A DNA stretch of 64,000 nucleotides, taken from positions 985,317 to 1,049,316 of the forward strand of contig NW_001865044.1 of assembly GCF_000002865.3 (NCBI RefSeq), in the 5' to 3' direction. The notes beneath the pieces are model-generated. The model was given only the letters and a program-made list of their open reading frames with translations. It did not search any database and was not told where the DNA came from. Origin of the DNA: Monosiga brevicollis MX1. Its lineage: Eukaryota; Opisthokonta; Choanoflagellata; Craspedida; Salpingoecidae. The stretch's first letter is position 1. Each line of letters starts with the position of its first letter. Below are positions 12,012 through 26,599 of the stretch, piece after piece. A program made the translations under genes and the position numbers.

Positions 12012-14847
12012 ATGACCCTGGTCGGTTGCGCGGCGGATACAGACGAGGAGCGCCATCAGTTGGCCGCATTCCGCGAGCATGACCTCCCCGTGTCACCATG
12101 CGCCGAGTTTTGCCGGCATAGTACCACTTGGCTTGATAACCAGGTCAGCGCCTGCAGACGCTCCAGCCCGCTGGTGCGCGCAAGCCCCTACCTGCTGCCC
12201 GCCCTGACCTCATACAAGCGGATGACCCTTGGCTGTACAGACCATTGCCAGTTTATTGCTCAGCTTTGAACGTCACCCAGAATGGGTCGCAACAACCGTG
12301 CCACACGCGTAAGACATTTGAAGCATCTCAATCATCGTGTAACTTGACACATGAGCCCGTTAACGGCGTCTCAACCCATGCTATAGGCTACGCAGTGGCG
12401 ACCTGTATCTATACGACCGAGCGCAGGTACGCTTTGGGCGGTCACCAGGCATCTGGCCTTCTTGTGGCTATCTCACCATGCAGTGGCTCAACCAGGTCAA
12501 CTTTCGACAAGACGGCCACGAATGGCTCCGTCGATCCGGCAGCACAGCTGTTCGCGAAGACCATTACAAACTACGCATAGATGGACAAGAGGTCAGCGGC
12601 GACGGCAGCCCGCTGTCACCCATGAAGCGCCAACATTGTGCTCCTCTTAACACCCAACTTTTGTTTTGAAACTGTGCGCCCTGACGCGTCCCTTTGCAGC
12701 AACTCTATGGATGCTACTCGCACTCGGCTGTCCAGCCCGGCTTTCGCCGTCGCTGCTACTGGCTACTCAAACATCCTCGAATCGTCTTGGTCCACTACCT
12801 GCAAACAGGCAAAACCCCTGACACGGTTCGTCTCAAGAGTGAACTTTACTCGCCCGCGTCCTCGACACGGCACTTTAGCATGGGTTTGAGGGCTTGTCCA
12901 GGCATTGTCTGTGGGGAATACCGTGGGTGTGCTCGCTGGTTATAACCTGATCCCTGATCTCGCTGACGATGCGCATCTATGCCGCAATCCTTTTTTTTCA
13001 TGCCTTGTTTTACTGTTTGTTTGTTTGTTGGTTGGTTGGTTGTTGTTTTTTTGTTTTGAATGCTGAGGCAGGTTGGCATGCTCCAAACGCTGGCCAACGT
13101 CGATGACACTGTTTTCTCTGCGGCAACCAACCTCATTCTACAAGAACCCAACCTGGAGATGGATTTGGACCTTGATTGGAGTGCTTTGGCCCCGCGAGGC
13201 AGAGATGCCCATGCGCACACCTTGCCACCCGCATTGCCGGAGCTGCAGATGCTACCCCAAGCGACTGCCTTTGAACCAAAGTCAGAACCAGTCACCGCAG
13301 CCGCGGCCCAATCACCACGTGGCAATCTTGCGCCGCCTTCTGCTCGAGGACGCCCCGCCCCTCTTGCCAGTTCGGTGGTGTTGGCAGCTGTAACCGCATA
13401 TGCGCCGCGCCGTTGCAGCGTCCAAGGTGGCGTGGAGGTCCTTGTCATCGGCCCCTGGCCCGTCGGATTTACCGGATTTTCTGTTCGCCTGAACGAAACC
13501 TTGTGTGCGGCCCGTCAGATTCACCCGGGTGTGCTGACTTTTATCGCGCCTGCTACCTCGCATCCCGGTGTGCAGCAGCTTCAGGTCAGCGCGTGTTAGC
13601 CTACCAACTGATGAAAGCTGAGCAGTGACCTGTGCATTATATAGGACGCTCAAGTTGTTTTGACCTGCAAACTTGATATCCTAGGTCTGCCGACATGGCC
13701 AGGCCATTAGCATAACTGTCCCTTTCGAATATGACACAGAGCCCGAGGCACATTTGCCCAGTCAGAACGACCAACCCACTGCTGCGACGGAGCCAACGCC
13801 CGACCCTGTCGCGACTGGTTTGTTGATCGAGCTTTGCGTGAACACGCTGTGTGTTGATGGCACATGACGCTTGCATAGAAGCGTGCCTTCGTGCTCGTTG
13901 AATCTGAAATCATTTGCTCGAAACATGTGCTCCTTCTCAGGCTCACCTTTGCGGGGATTGAACTGGCGTGACTTTTTACAAGACGAAGGCCTTGCAAGGC
14001 TGGGATCTTTATCACTTTCGGGCTGTACGTCTCATCTCATCAGACGCGTGCACCTCTGTGTGCCGTTGTCTCCGTTTCTGTTGCTGATGCTCCGTGCAAG
14101 TGCCGACGGCTGGCTGCGCGATACCACACAGCGTTGCGTTCGCCACACTTATTGACCATATTTGTGGGGTAATCCTCGTTTCTTTCAGCTGCTGTCGACG
14201 AAACTGCTTCTCCGGCCGAGCAACGCCTCACGTATCGCGCGGCCCGCACGATTCAAGTGGCTTTTCGTCAATACTTGGTAAGCAACCACCAACTGCTATT
14301 GGCTGCCGGCTATCGCGCCAAAACCAATGCTAATCATTGAAGAGATGAGCAATGCCTACCAGAGTCTGAGGGTGTTGATTGATCATCAAATTCTGATCTT
14401 CCCGTGCGATTGACCAGCGACGGAATCAGGAGCGCAAGGAGTCGGCGGCCATGGCAATTCAAACGTTCTACCGCAAGTACAAAAGAGTTGTTGAGCAAGA
14501 GGAACGGGAAAGAGCTGCTCGCGTGATTCAGCGCCAATTTCGCCGACGCCACCAACAGGGCGCAGACAGTAGCGCTGTGACAAGCCCATCAACTCCCAGG
14601 TGTGCCCCTCGCGCGCAAAGCTCTTTTGTTTTCGTTTCGCCTCTTCGTCGACAACCCTACGACAGAGGAGCTGTTGGCGTCGGTTTGAAGGACAGATCGT
14701 TGGGTGCTGACGATTGTATCTCTTTGTCATTGCCGCTCTCCACACAGGTCACGCACGCAATCAGGAAGTCGTCGCCGCACAGCTTCGTCGACGCTATCAC
14801 CAAGGGAGGAACGCGCGGCCAAAGTCATTCTAGATTTTTTGCGCAAG
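12012..14847 (+). CDS. CAMTA: CAMTA-like calmodulin-binding transcription activator
   Basis: CAMTAs bind DNA through a CG-1 domain and calmodulin through IQ motifs. CG-1 is spread over five exons: TIASLLLSFERHPEWV (near 12242), GDLYLYDRAQ (near 12400), FRQDGHEWLRR (near 12500), then LYGCYSHSAVQPGFRRRCYW and IVLVHYLQTG (12700-12830). A TIG/IPT domain follows at about 13380-13760, split by an intron after GVQQLQ. Basic IQ-type helices follow: AARTIQVAFRQYL (near 14250), AAMAIQTFYRKYK and AARVIQRQFRRR (14445-14550), and EERAAKVILDFLRK (near 14830). Start ATG 12012 is the first in-frame Met before CG-1. I found no ankyrin repeats between TIG and IQ (13810-14190), unlike animal and plant CAMTAs. 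The 3' end after 14847 is unresolved and probably extends towards 15000-15150. Confidence 0.85.
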
Positions 14848-15313
14848 GTACGAACACACCATGTTTCAGGCCTCCCCGATCTGACGCTCTCACCATGCTT
14901 GTCATTGGCGACCAACCACCTTCCTCACTTGATATATGGGCTTTTCTTGGGCAGCACCACAAAACAAATCGTCCTTCCTAGACTTGCCCCGAGCTAAGGT
15001 TCGATAAGTGTCTTTTGATTTGGCCTATCCTCCTGCAGAGAGCATTTTCATTCTTTGCAGCCTTCGCGGCTGTGCCGCTCGTATGTACATGTTCATCATT
15101 CGCTTGTCTCTATCCGCGTGTTTGTGGCACACACAAGTCTTGCCAGCTGGTTGACCAAGACGAGCAATTCAATCCACATGCATCGCCCCAAAAAAAAACT
15201 GTTTGACGCTCTCAACCCCGAAATTCGTTGAAAATTCGTCCAAAACTCTGTCAAAACTCTCGTTTTGGTCACAAGCATTAAACCAATTTTTTTAAAAAAA
15301 TTTCGCGGGAGCC

Positions 15314-16478
15314 ATGACGCTTCTTTTAACTGGATTTGAGCCGTTTGGCAGTCATGTCGTCAATCCCTCCTGGGAGGTTGGTCTCGTGCTGGATCTGCGA
15401 GGGGGATTGGATGGGGCGGCGGCAACTTGGGTTGTAGGCCAAGGCAGTGGGTGCTGTAGCCCCCCAGAAACTCAATCCCGTTGATGATGTGGTCGGCATG
15501 ACGCAGGTCGCGCACCGACTGGACGGTGCAAAGCTGGGTGGATTGACGGTTTCAGCACATCGATTGCCTGTGGATTATCGTACGTGAGCTTATGCCGGAT
15601 ATCACCCGCTGGTTTGCGTTGCAAGAGGGGCTTCGGGGGCAGCCTCATTCTGTCTTTGAACCACGGACAGGCAAAGTAGACCAGGTGTTACCGAAGGTTT
15701 GGGCACAGCACGCTCCCTCGGCGGTCAAGTTGTGCGTTCACATGGGGGTGGGCAAGGCAGAGGCGCTTCGCTTGGAGTATCGAGCGCGACGGGGCCCGTA
15801 CGTGCGCAAGGACAACGCGCATCATTCGCCGGCCTCCGAGGTATGGACTGCCAATGGATCTTGTGATGGTGCAGGCCCACGCCCTTACTTCCACTATTCT
15901 TACTCGAACGGCCTGCTACAGCGTCATTCCTGCACGGGGCCAGACGAGCTGCGCACGCCCATCGACCTGCCACGGGTAAGCGGCCGCTGGCCACGAGCGA
16001 AATGAATGTCGGCAGCGCATCTGGAGAGCCGTGCCACTCACACCTGCAGTTGCTTAGGTGCTTCGAGATGTCGAGGACACGCGACCCCTACCACTGCGCG
16101 TTTCGGTGAATGCTGGCTTGTATCTCTGTGAATACGTGTACTACCATAGGTGCGCTTCAGACATGTGCAAGTGTGAGTTGTCGTACAAACCGTTCCATTA
16201 CACGGGCTGACGAGCGGGGGCGGTCTTGTTCGCGTAGCTTGGCCTCGCATGCCGACGTGCCGAGTGTCTTTCTTCATCTACCGCCCTTTGGGCAGCCGTT
16301 GTCAGCTGTTGAGCTGCAAGCTGCCACTGCGCTTGTTTTGGAGGTAAGCTACATCGACTATGAAGGCAGCTTTGGCGGCCAAAACGCTCATGCCGCTGTG
16401 TTGGACCGACGTATGGCATTTATGCCCCTCTCGCTCAGCGCACAGCGCGGGTGGTCTGCGCAGGACAGCCCAGCTTGA
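15314..16478 (+). CDS. PGPEP1: Pyroglutamyl-peptidase I (peptidase C15)
   Basis: This cytosolic cysteine peptidase removes N-terminal pyroglutamate. Exon 1 starts at ATG 15314 with the family signature TGFEPFGSHVVNPSWE. Later exons give LTVSAHRLPVDY (near 15560), CVHMGVGKAEALRLE (near 15740), RHSCTGPDELRTPIDLP (near 15930), NAGLYLCEYVYYH (near 16120) and VFLHLPPFGQPLSAVELQAA (near 16290). The Glu in the VGxxxAxxLxLE block, the Cys in the AGxYLC block and the His in the FLHLPPF block correspond to the C15 catalytic triad, and all three are present. The end at 16478 assumes read-through after the last conserved exon; a donor-like GTAAGC at about 16344 leaves this uncertain. The NUDT15-like gene follows on the same strand about 110 bp later. 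Confidence 0.85.
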
Positions 16479-16588
16479 CTTTGCATCAACCAGCACCACC
16501 GCGCCCCAAGGTGCGTCACTTTATTCCTATTATGTGAGCGGGGCGGCTTGTACGACGTGGGTCCCGTTTGCTCATTTCAGCCTGATGA

Positions 16589-17167
16589 ATGTTACAGGTC
16601 GGCGTGGTCTGCTTTGTTCGTGCCGAAGCACATCCGGGCTGCATCTTGTTGGGTCGTCGACTTGCGCGCCACAGCGACGGCAATCCGAAGGGTCAAGGCA
16701 CGTTTGCTGCACCAGGCGGACACTTGGAATTTGGGGAGGATATTATCACTGCCGCCCAGCGGGAGGTGCGCGAAGAATGTGGCGTGAGCTTGCATAATGC
16801 TGCACTGTCAGCCACCTTCAACGTGATTGATGCGCCGAGTCACTATCACTTTATCGTCTTGGCCGTTGTTGGTGACATTCACGAGGTGAGCAGTCGCGTT
16901 CCAGGTGTGCGACGGCACGGACAGGCAAGGATTGAAGGGAGCACGCCGAGGCGATGCAGCAGACCGACAATCTCCCCATGGCGCCAGTGGATGCTCATCG
17001 TCCCTGTCCCTCGTGTGGCTGACTCTGGATGGCTGGCACAGGAGCCCGTCAATGCAGAGCCCTCCAAATGTGAGGGCTGGTTTTGGCACGAGTGGCAGCA
17101 GCCTTTGCCCCAACCCACGTTCCAGAGCCTCGTCGTTGCGCGCGACCAAGCCTTTTCGCCATTTTAG
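16589..17167 (+). CDS. NUDT15: NUDT15-type Nudix hydrolase
   Basis: Nudix enzymes hydrolyse nucleoside diphosphates linked to another group; the NUDT15/MTH2 subgroup acts on (d)NTPs. ATG 16589 opens MLQVGVVCFVRA. The Nudix box GHLEFGED...REVREECGV is complete (G-x5-E-x7-REVxEECG). Two exons are likely, 16589-16885 (donor GTGAGC) and 17042-17167, rejoining at GDIHE/EPVNAEPSKCEGWFW. The 156-bp intron happens to be an open frame, so an unspliced product would also be readable. Protein length of about 140 residues is normal for the subgroup. Assignment to NUDT15 rather than another small Nudix rests on the order of the strands and the ending DQAFSPF. Confidence 0.8.
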   Translation: MLQVGVVCFVRAEAHPGCILLGRRLARHSDGNPKGQGTFAAPGGHLEFGEDIITAAQREVREECGVSLHNAALSATFNVIDAPSHYHFIVLAVVGDIHEVSSRVPGVRRHGQARIEGSTPRRCSRPTISPWRQWMLIVPVPRVADSGWLAQEPVNAEPSKCEGWFWHEWQQPLPQPTFQSLVVARDQAFSPF

Positions 17168-17311
17168 TCGGGGCCCGAGGGGCGCAGAGCGCCCACGGCT
17201 TGAGTTGAGCCACTGTATTGGTCAGATTCGCTTAGCAGGCTTTCAATTGATGAGAGAATGAGAACAACCAACTGTACAGAGTAGCCGAGAGCGGCTGGAC
17301 CGACGCTGGGC

Positions 17312-18179
17312 TCATTGCGGGTGCGCAAACATTTGCTCAATGCCTTGCTGAAAGCTGGCTTTGGCGTCGGCAGAGACGGCTTGCTCATCCAAGTAGACGT
17401 CAAAGAGGGCACGGGCGACACGAGGTGCCTTGATGGTGACTGGCAAGCCACCCTCGAGGCCGATGACAAGCAGATCCCGGCGCGGCTCCCAGTCAAAGCA
17501 AAGTCGGGAATGCACGGCAAAAGATTGGCCTTGTGAAACCTGCAGCAGAGCTGCAGACAGTTCCTGAAGTTCGGCTGCGGCGGCTTCATCCCCAGTCGGT
17601 AGGCGGGGCGCCACGCTGTCGGCCAGGGCCTCGATCATGGTAGCTTGATCAACAGTGCGGGCAAAGGCAAGCTCGAGGCGGGCGGCAACGTGGCCCGCTT
17701 GGATGTCAGGCAGGGAGAACTGTTGACATGCCTTTGCATCATCCCGATCCACAAACAAGCCCACTGCGTAGACGCTGAACAAGCCATACTTTTTGCTGCC
17801 GAGTGAGATTCAATCAAGCAGGATCGTGAGACTACCACGCAGGAAGGTTGTGATGTTGGAGCACGCGCGCGCGCTTGGGGATCGCAGGGCGGGAGACTCA
17901 CCGGCAGCCATGGCCCAAGAGCTGGAAGCGGCCGCTCGAGGTGGGGAAGGCAATCTTGGTGATGGGTTCGACGCTGGTGGTTGCCGTGTCACAAGCCACG
18001 CACAAGCCAGCCCCCAACCCTACACCTGCAATCAAGCCGAGCCCCGTTCCAAAAATCTCAGCAGCTGGCATTGATCGTTGCCCCTGGCCTCCAGCGCGCC
18101 ACGTCGTCTTGGTCCGCACAACTGTGCCATACATCGACGCCACAGTTGGCCGCACAGCCTGAACCCCACGTCGCCACAT
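17312..18179 (-). CDS. Chalcone-isomerase-fold protein with N-terminal membrane segment (AIM18-like)
   Basis: Two exons read leftwards. Exon 1 has ATG at 18179 and gives an Arg-rich, acid-poor N-terminus (MWRRGVQAVRPTVASMYGT), then a hydrophobic glycine-rich segment IFGTGLGLIAGVGLGAGL, then VEPITKIAFP and LLGHGCR. Exon 2 (about 17315-17800) starts KYGLFSVYAVGLFVD and ends VARALFDVYLDEQAVSADAK. The blocks K-FP, LLG-G-R, FSVYAVGLFVD and LFDVYL are the chalcone-isomerase fold as found in the fungal mitochondrial AIM18/AIM46 group and in fatty-acid-binding CHI-like proteins. Presequence plus one membrane span suggests a mitochondrial inner-membrane protein. Family knowledge suggests no chalcone isomerase activity outside plants; ligand binding is an inference. 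An alternative in-frame start is the ATG at 18134. Confidence 0.8.
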
Positions 18180-18332
18180 CCTCCCCGGTCCCTGACCAAC
18201 CAATCAGCCAGCCGCAACCCCAATCCTCCTGTACCAACCCAGCACCCAGCACCCTCAACCCCAGCCAACACAGCACCGAGCCACACCGCCACTGAGCCAA
18301 GAAAAACCACTGACACTGAAAATCACACAAGA

Positions 18333-18690
<358 letters not shown>

Positions 18691-18951
18691 TGAGAGAGAA
18701 CAATTTGTGCTTTTCCTTTATTTCTCTTTATTTCTCTTTCAAACCGACCAAATCAATTTGTCTCTCGATGCTCTTTTGGACGACATAGCTGTTGGTGCCG
18801 GTACCGGTACTGGTGGTGGTGCTGGTGGTGGTGCTGGCGTTGATACTGACTGGTATTGGTACGGAGTATTGGGTACCTTGGTACTGGTGGTATTGGTACG
18901 GAGTACTGGGTGTTGAAGCGCAGGTGGGGGTCTGGGGCGGAAATCGGTAGG

Positions 18952-21181
18952 ATGGCCAATCGCGGCGCACCGTTGTCCGAGGCTGATTGGCAGGCCGCTT
19001 TCTCGCCGGATGGGCGACTTGTGGACGAGGCCAAGCTACGTTCCAAGATCTTCAAAGGTGCGGGAAAGCCGGGGACAGCGCGGGGAAGGGTACCGCGTTT
19101 GCCGTTGATTGCGGGTCTGGCCATCAATCAAGCCATGTACATGGACATCACCAAACGTAAAACGTGACGGACTGTTGGACTCGTGTGCCCCCGGCAGGTG
19201 GCGTTGATGCCAGCATTCGCCGGGACGTCTGGTATTTTCTCCTTGGCTACTACCCCATGCATTCCACCTCGCTGTGCGTGTCATGACCCTTGGTGATCCC
19301 TCTGCTCTGACGTATAGTTGCGTCCACCATGGCTTCTGACTCATCGTTGTGGTTGACATCCATAGCGAGCGCTCCGTGCTTCAGAAAGAACGGCGCATGG
19401 ACTATCTGGCTCTCAAGGCTCGGTGGAAAGAGGAGCTGCTTGATGATATGGTGTGTGCAGGCGCAGGCAACTTTGGCAGTGCTGTTGGCATGAAATCTGA
19501 ATGCTCATCATCATCATGGCTTGGCCTCTGATCGTACCGTGCCATGCTCTGGGCCGGCCGGCGCAGAGCGGTGAGGGGGACGATGAAGACTTGGACGTGG
19601 CGGACACGTTGCCGCCCGAGGATCAATTTGTGTTTATCCAGGCCAAGCTGACGGCCATGCGCTACGACATTGACCATGAGAAGGCTCAAGACAGCATGGT
19701 CTGTGTCATTGCCCAATGAGCACCTCCTGCCAACCTCGCACGCTCGGTGCACGGCAAAGGGACAGCTGTGCCCCCAGGAGTCTTGAGAGCCTAACAAAAT
19801 GCATGCATGTTGGCTCCCGTCCGAAACAGCGTATTGTGAAAAAGGACGTACCGCGCACCGATCGCCAACACGAGTACTTTGAGAAGGATGATAGTGAGCA
19901 TTTGGTATGGCTTCATGACATCCTGGTCACTTACGCAGTTTTTCACCAAGAGGTTCGTGAAACTATGCTGACGAGCGCTTCTTGTAAGTTTGCAAGTTTG
20001 TGCCATGGGGCTCACACGCCCTTCTCTCTGTCTGTCTGTCTCTGTCTGTCTCCGTCTGTCTGTCTCTCTTGTTTTTTTTTTTCCGATGGCGAGGACAGGT
20101 TGGCTATGTCCAAGGTGAGCGATTGACCGTCGGTGCTGTAGCGCAAACAGATCGGATCACGAGCTTGCCCAAAAGCCAAAATCGTGCAGCAACGCAAGCT
20201 TCACTTCCCATCCTCGCTCTGACTGTTTGTCCCTCCCTTTTTATCGGCTTGTGTCGACAGGCATGAACGACGTGTTGGCCATCATCTTGTTTGTCATCGA
20301 CAATGAGGCCGATGCCTACTGGTGCCTCAACAGCTACCTCAATCTCATTCAGAGTGACTTTATGGCCAAGGGCATGGTGGAAAAGATTGGTGCGTGCTTG
20401 GTCTTCATATCCATGGCCAAGTCAAATGCGGGCTGCCTGACCTATAACCCCTCTGGTGCTTGGCAGAGAGCTTGAAGCGACTACTGAATTTCATCGAGCC
20501 AGATCTGATGCAGCACTTGGAGAAGATTGATGCAGGCGACCTTATTTTTTGCCATCGGTACGAGCGCGAGTGTGTTTGCGAGCCCTACGCCGCTTCCGTG
20601 CTCATTAGGCTATTGTGTGGGCAGATGGCTGCTGCTTGGCTTCAAGCGTGAGTTTGTCTGGGACGACTCGGTGCGGCTGTTTGAGATTTTGTGCTCCCAT
20701 CATATGGAACTTAACAGCGTACAGGCCGACAAGGTGCGCAGTACAGAGCTGCGCAAGGAGCGCATGGCTCAGCTGAGCGCCAGCGATGTTGACCCCACCA
20801 CTGCCCCAACGAGCAAAGGCAAGGGTAAGGCTGAGCCGGCCAAGGCCGAGGGCTCCTTGGATGAACTGGACTTTTCCTTTGAGCTCTTCGTGTGCTGTGC
20901 CATCTTTCGCCAGCATCGGGAGAAGATCATGGCCTGCACCGACTTGGCAGATGTCTTTACTGTCGTTAACAGGTGCGTCGTTCTCGTTGCTGGTTTTGGA
21001 ACAAGCGCTTCCCTACCATCTCACTGCGCCACGGTTTGTGGGATCTAGCTTGGTCGAGAAAATGGACTTAGACCACATCATTTCGGATTCGGAGGATGTT
21101 TTCTACGAGTACTGTCGTCGCTCCATCACGGCTAGCGCTGGCGCCACGGCCGCTCTTTTACGTCCCTCCACTTCAACATGA
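18952..21181 (+). CDS. TBC1D15: TBC1D15/GYP7-like Rab GTPase-activating protein
   Basis: The TBC domain stimulates GTP hydrolysis on Rab GTPases. About ten exons can be joined. ATG 18952 gives MANRGAPLSEADWQAAFSPD. Then GVDASIRRDVWYFLLGYYP (near 19205), an acidic linker, IVKKDVPRTDR with the catalytic Arg (near 19835), HDILVTYAVFHQE, GYVQG with the catalytic Gln (near 20100), MNDVLAIILFVIDNEADAYW (near 20265), LLLGFKREFVWDDSVRLFEI (near 20630) and FELFVCCAIFRQHREKIM (near 20880). Both dual-finger residues (R of KDVPR, Q of YVQG) are present. An extra charged Ala/Lys insertion sits at about 20720-20860. The last exon ends with TGA at 21179. The N-terminal domain of animal TBC1D15 upstream of TBC was not found, and the sequence before 18952 is repetitive. 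Confidence 0.87.
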
Positions 21182-21536
21182 GGGGAAAGGGTCGAGGCAA
21201 AGGACTAGCAAGTGCAAAGGCCAATTTGCTTGGGGTGGAGCGCATGGTGCTGCCTGGGGCTTTGGGAGATGATAATATGCGCTTTCATCGCCACCTCCTT
21301 GCAATTGAATTTTGCTCAAGGATGTGACAATGAGGTGGCTCACACGGCGGGAAGTGGCATTTGCTTGTTCCTGGATTGCTTGATTGCATTATTGCCGAGA
21401 TGCCTTGTTGCTGATACGTTATGACTCTATTGTTGCTTTTGGGCGCTGAATCAACGCACGAGATGGTGGACGCAAATACTAAACTGACATTGAGATGCGA
21501 GTTACACCGGGTATGGTCGTTTGTGGGCTTTGGGGC
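21182..21536. other. Short convergent intergenic stretch
   Basis: It lies between the 3' ends of the TBC and PSPH genes. I see no repeat, RNA gene or conserved reading frame here. Confidence 0.6.
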
Positions 21537-22510
21537 TCAGCTGCTGGCACCTTGGCTCTTTTCCAGGGCCAGCAATTCGTCAAAGCTCGAGATGAACCAG
21601 TCAGCCCCGGCCTTGACCTACCAGGGCGGGTCCAGTGCTAGTGAAAAAGCCGCGACGACGCTGTTGCTGGCGATAAAGCTGTCAGCACGCGTCACTCCTA
21701 CATACCTTTTCACGCACAACGTTGCCGCCAAACCCGATGAAGGCGTCCTACCATCAACAGCGACAAAGGATCATGAAATTGAGAGACAAGCAAAGCTGAG
21801 CGAGACTGTGCAGATGACAACTTTTGCAGGTTCAGAAGGGCCCCCCTACCGCGGGCGGCCGAGCTTCCATATCCGTGGCACCATCACCAATCATGATCAA
21901 ACTAGGGGAGAATGTAATGTAAGCGAGAGGTCGTGTGGCACAGCATGGGGCAGCACAACATGGGGCAACACGAAAGCTTGGGCCAAATAGATGGAAGACA
22001 TACGGGGCGAGTCCACGCTCTTCGCGAAGGAGTCGCGCGACCTCCTGCTTGCCACCTAGAAACAAGGGGCGAGGGTGGGGGGTTCAGTCAGTATCAAAAT
22101 GGGGTCCTCGCTTGAACACGGCCTGGCATTCTCATGGGTGTACCGGTGCGTGAGGTGGGCTGATTGCGGTCAAAGTCGACATAGGCGCCCGTTGCATCGT
22201 GCTGTGGGTCACAACGGGGAATGTTCAGCGCAGAGTCATGATACAGAGTCGGCTCGCCTGGGTGCGGTGGCTCCGGATCGAGGCACGCACATGCAGAACG
22301 TTGGCAAAGATGTTGTCAGGAGAGATGTTGAGTGCTGCTGCCACGGGCAAAATTAAAGGGCGGATGCCCCCAGTGACCAAAAACACTTGAACGCCGCGCG
22401 CCTGCAAGGCGGCCACAACCTCACTGCCCCCATGACGAGGAAAAAAAAGAGGCCCAGACATGAGTGAGTTGCCTTTGATCAGTTCAAAAGAGAGGAGTTG
22501 TGCCATACCG

Positions 22511-22548
<38 letters not shown>

Positions 22549-23045
22549 ACCGGACACCGGGGGTAAGCTTGGGGCCCTCCTCGACCAGGGCTTGAATCTA
22601 TGATGGCCAACGCCCAGCGGACCAGTGTGAGGCTGTGCCGGAGCCGGAAAGAAATAGAGGGGTACGCATGTCACATTGGGTCAGGCGCACACGGACCTGT
22701 GCCGTTGTTGGCTTGATAATGTCCAGGCGTGCTGCAAAGGAGTCCTGAAAGGTCACCGATCCCCCCATTGCCCGCGCCGTCCTACGGAAATCATGCAAGC
22801 AGGACAGGTGCAACGGGTGGTGAGTGATACTTTGTGAGACGCTGGGGTAGCTCACTCCGTCAGCAGCTGACAGCACGGGGATGACGCGATCCGTCTTTGG
22901 CCCACCGAACCACGCACCACTCAGCCACCGCCTGGCCCACGCCACAATACTCTGCCAGCTTATCGATCCCCTCATCGATGCAAACGGTGCTGTCCACATC
23001 AAAGCAGACCGCCCGTACGCGCTGATACACGGCTGCCACATCCAT
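21537..23045 (-). CDS. PSPH: Phosphoserine phosphatase
   Basis: It catalyses the last step of serine synthesis, dephosphorylating phosphoserine. About eight exons are on the minus strand. ATG 23045 gives MDVAAVYQRVRAVCFDVDST with the HAD nucleophile motif DVDST. Then TARAMGGSVTFQDSFAARL (near 22790), KLTPGV (near 22570), VQVFLVTGGIRP (near 22400; the TGG takes the place of the usual SGG), NIFANVLH, GAYVDFDRNQPT (near 22190), GKQEVARLLREE (near 22060), LIMIGDGATDMEARPPA (near 21890), DAFIGFGGNVVREK (near 21740) and a final exon DWFISSFDELLALEKSQG with TGA at 21539-21537. All four HAD motifs, including the Lys of GKQEV, are present. The length of about 230 residues matches the family. Confidence 0.93.
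22511..22547. repeat. (CA)n microsatellite in a PSPH intron
   Basis: A perfect CA array between the LTPGV and EVVAAL exons of PSPH. Confidence 0.95.
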
Positions 23046-23110
23046 CCCTGCCGGTCTGACGTGCGTCTCCTTTTAGATGACGTTGTGAGTCTAAATATAG
23101 ATGAACGAGC

Positions 23111-23151
<41 letters not shown>

Positions 23152-23540
23152 AGACTGATGATGTCTCTCTCTCTCTCTCTCTTTGACCAAAATTTGCGAA
23201 ATTCACTGTTTTTTTTTTTCATTTTTCTTGTGTGTGCGTGTGTGTGTGGCAAGGGGGGGCGGAGCTCGTCTCGTCTGGTCTCGTCGCGTCGCATCGCATC
23301 AGCTGCTTGATGCTTCTGACTCGGTTGCTCTTGGCTTTGATGGGGCATAGGGTGCGGTGCGGATGTGGATCGGCAAGCCAATGAATCATCGATTTTTTTA
23401 TCGGATTATATTTCTCACATTGCTCGCCTTCCTGTTTGCTAGAGTGCGACAGTCGGTCGGTGCCACGCGATATATCCGTGGTGTTCCTTCCCCTGCCTCT
23501 GCGCATGCCCTGATCGGGAACGCGCCTCAGCACTGCTACC
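23046..23540. promoter_or_regulatory. Divergent spacer between PSPH and NAMPT
   Basis: A 495-bp head-to-head interval that must hold both 5' ends. It contains a (CA)n array at 23113-23150, a short CT run at 23165-23181 and poly-T. I cannot identify a specific TATA box or factor site. The promoter role is inferred from orientation only. Confidence 0.5.

Positions 23541-26599
<3,059 letters not shown>

Noticed and set aside
12100-12720. Apparent stop codons and frameshifts within the CG-1 domain, suggesting a pseudogene
   Set aside because: Each break is explained by a GT..AG intron, and the spliced frame restores a complete CG-1 domain.
16886-17041. Open intron in the NUDT15-like gene read as coding
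   Set aside because: It has GTGAGC..CACAG borders and its translation has no similarity, while removing it restores the Nudix fold continuity. Retention remains possible.
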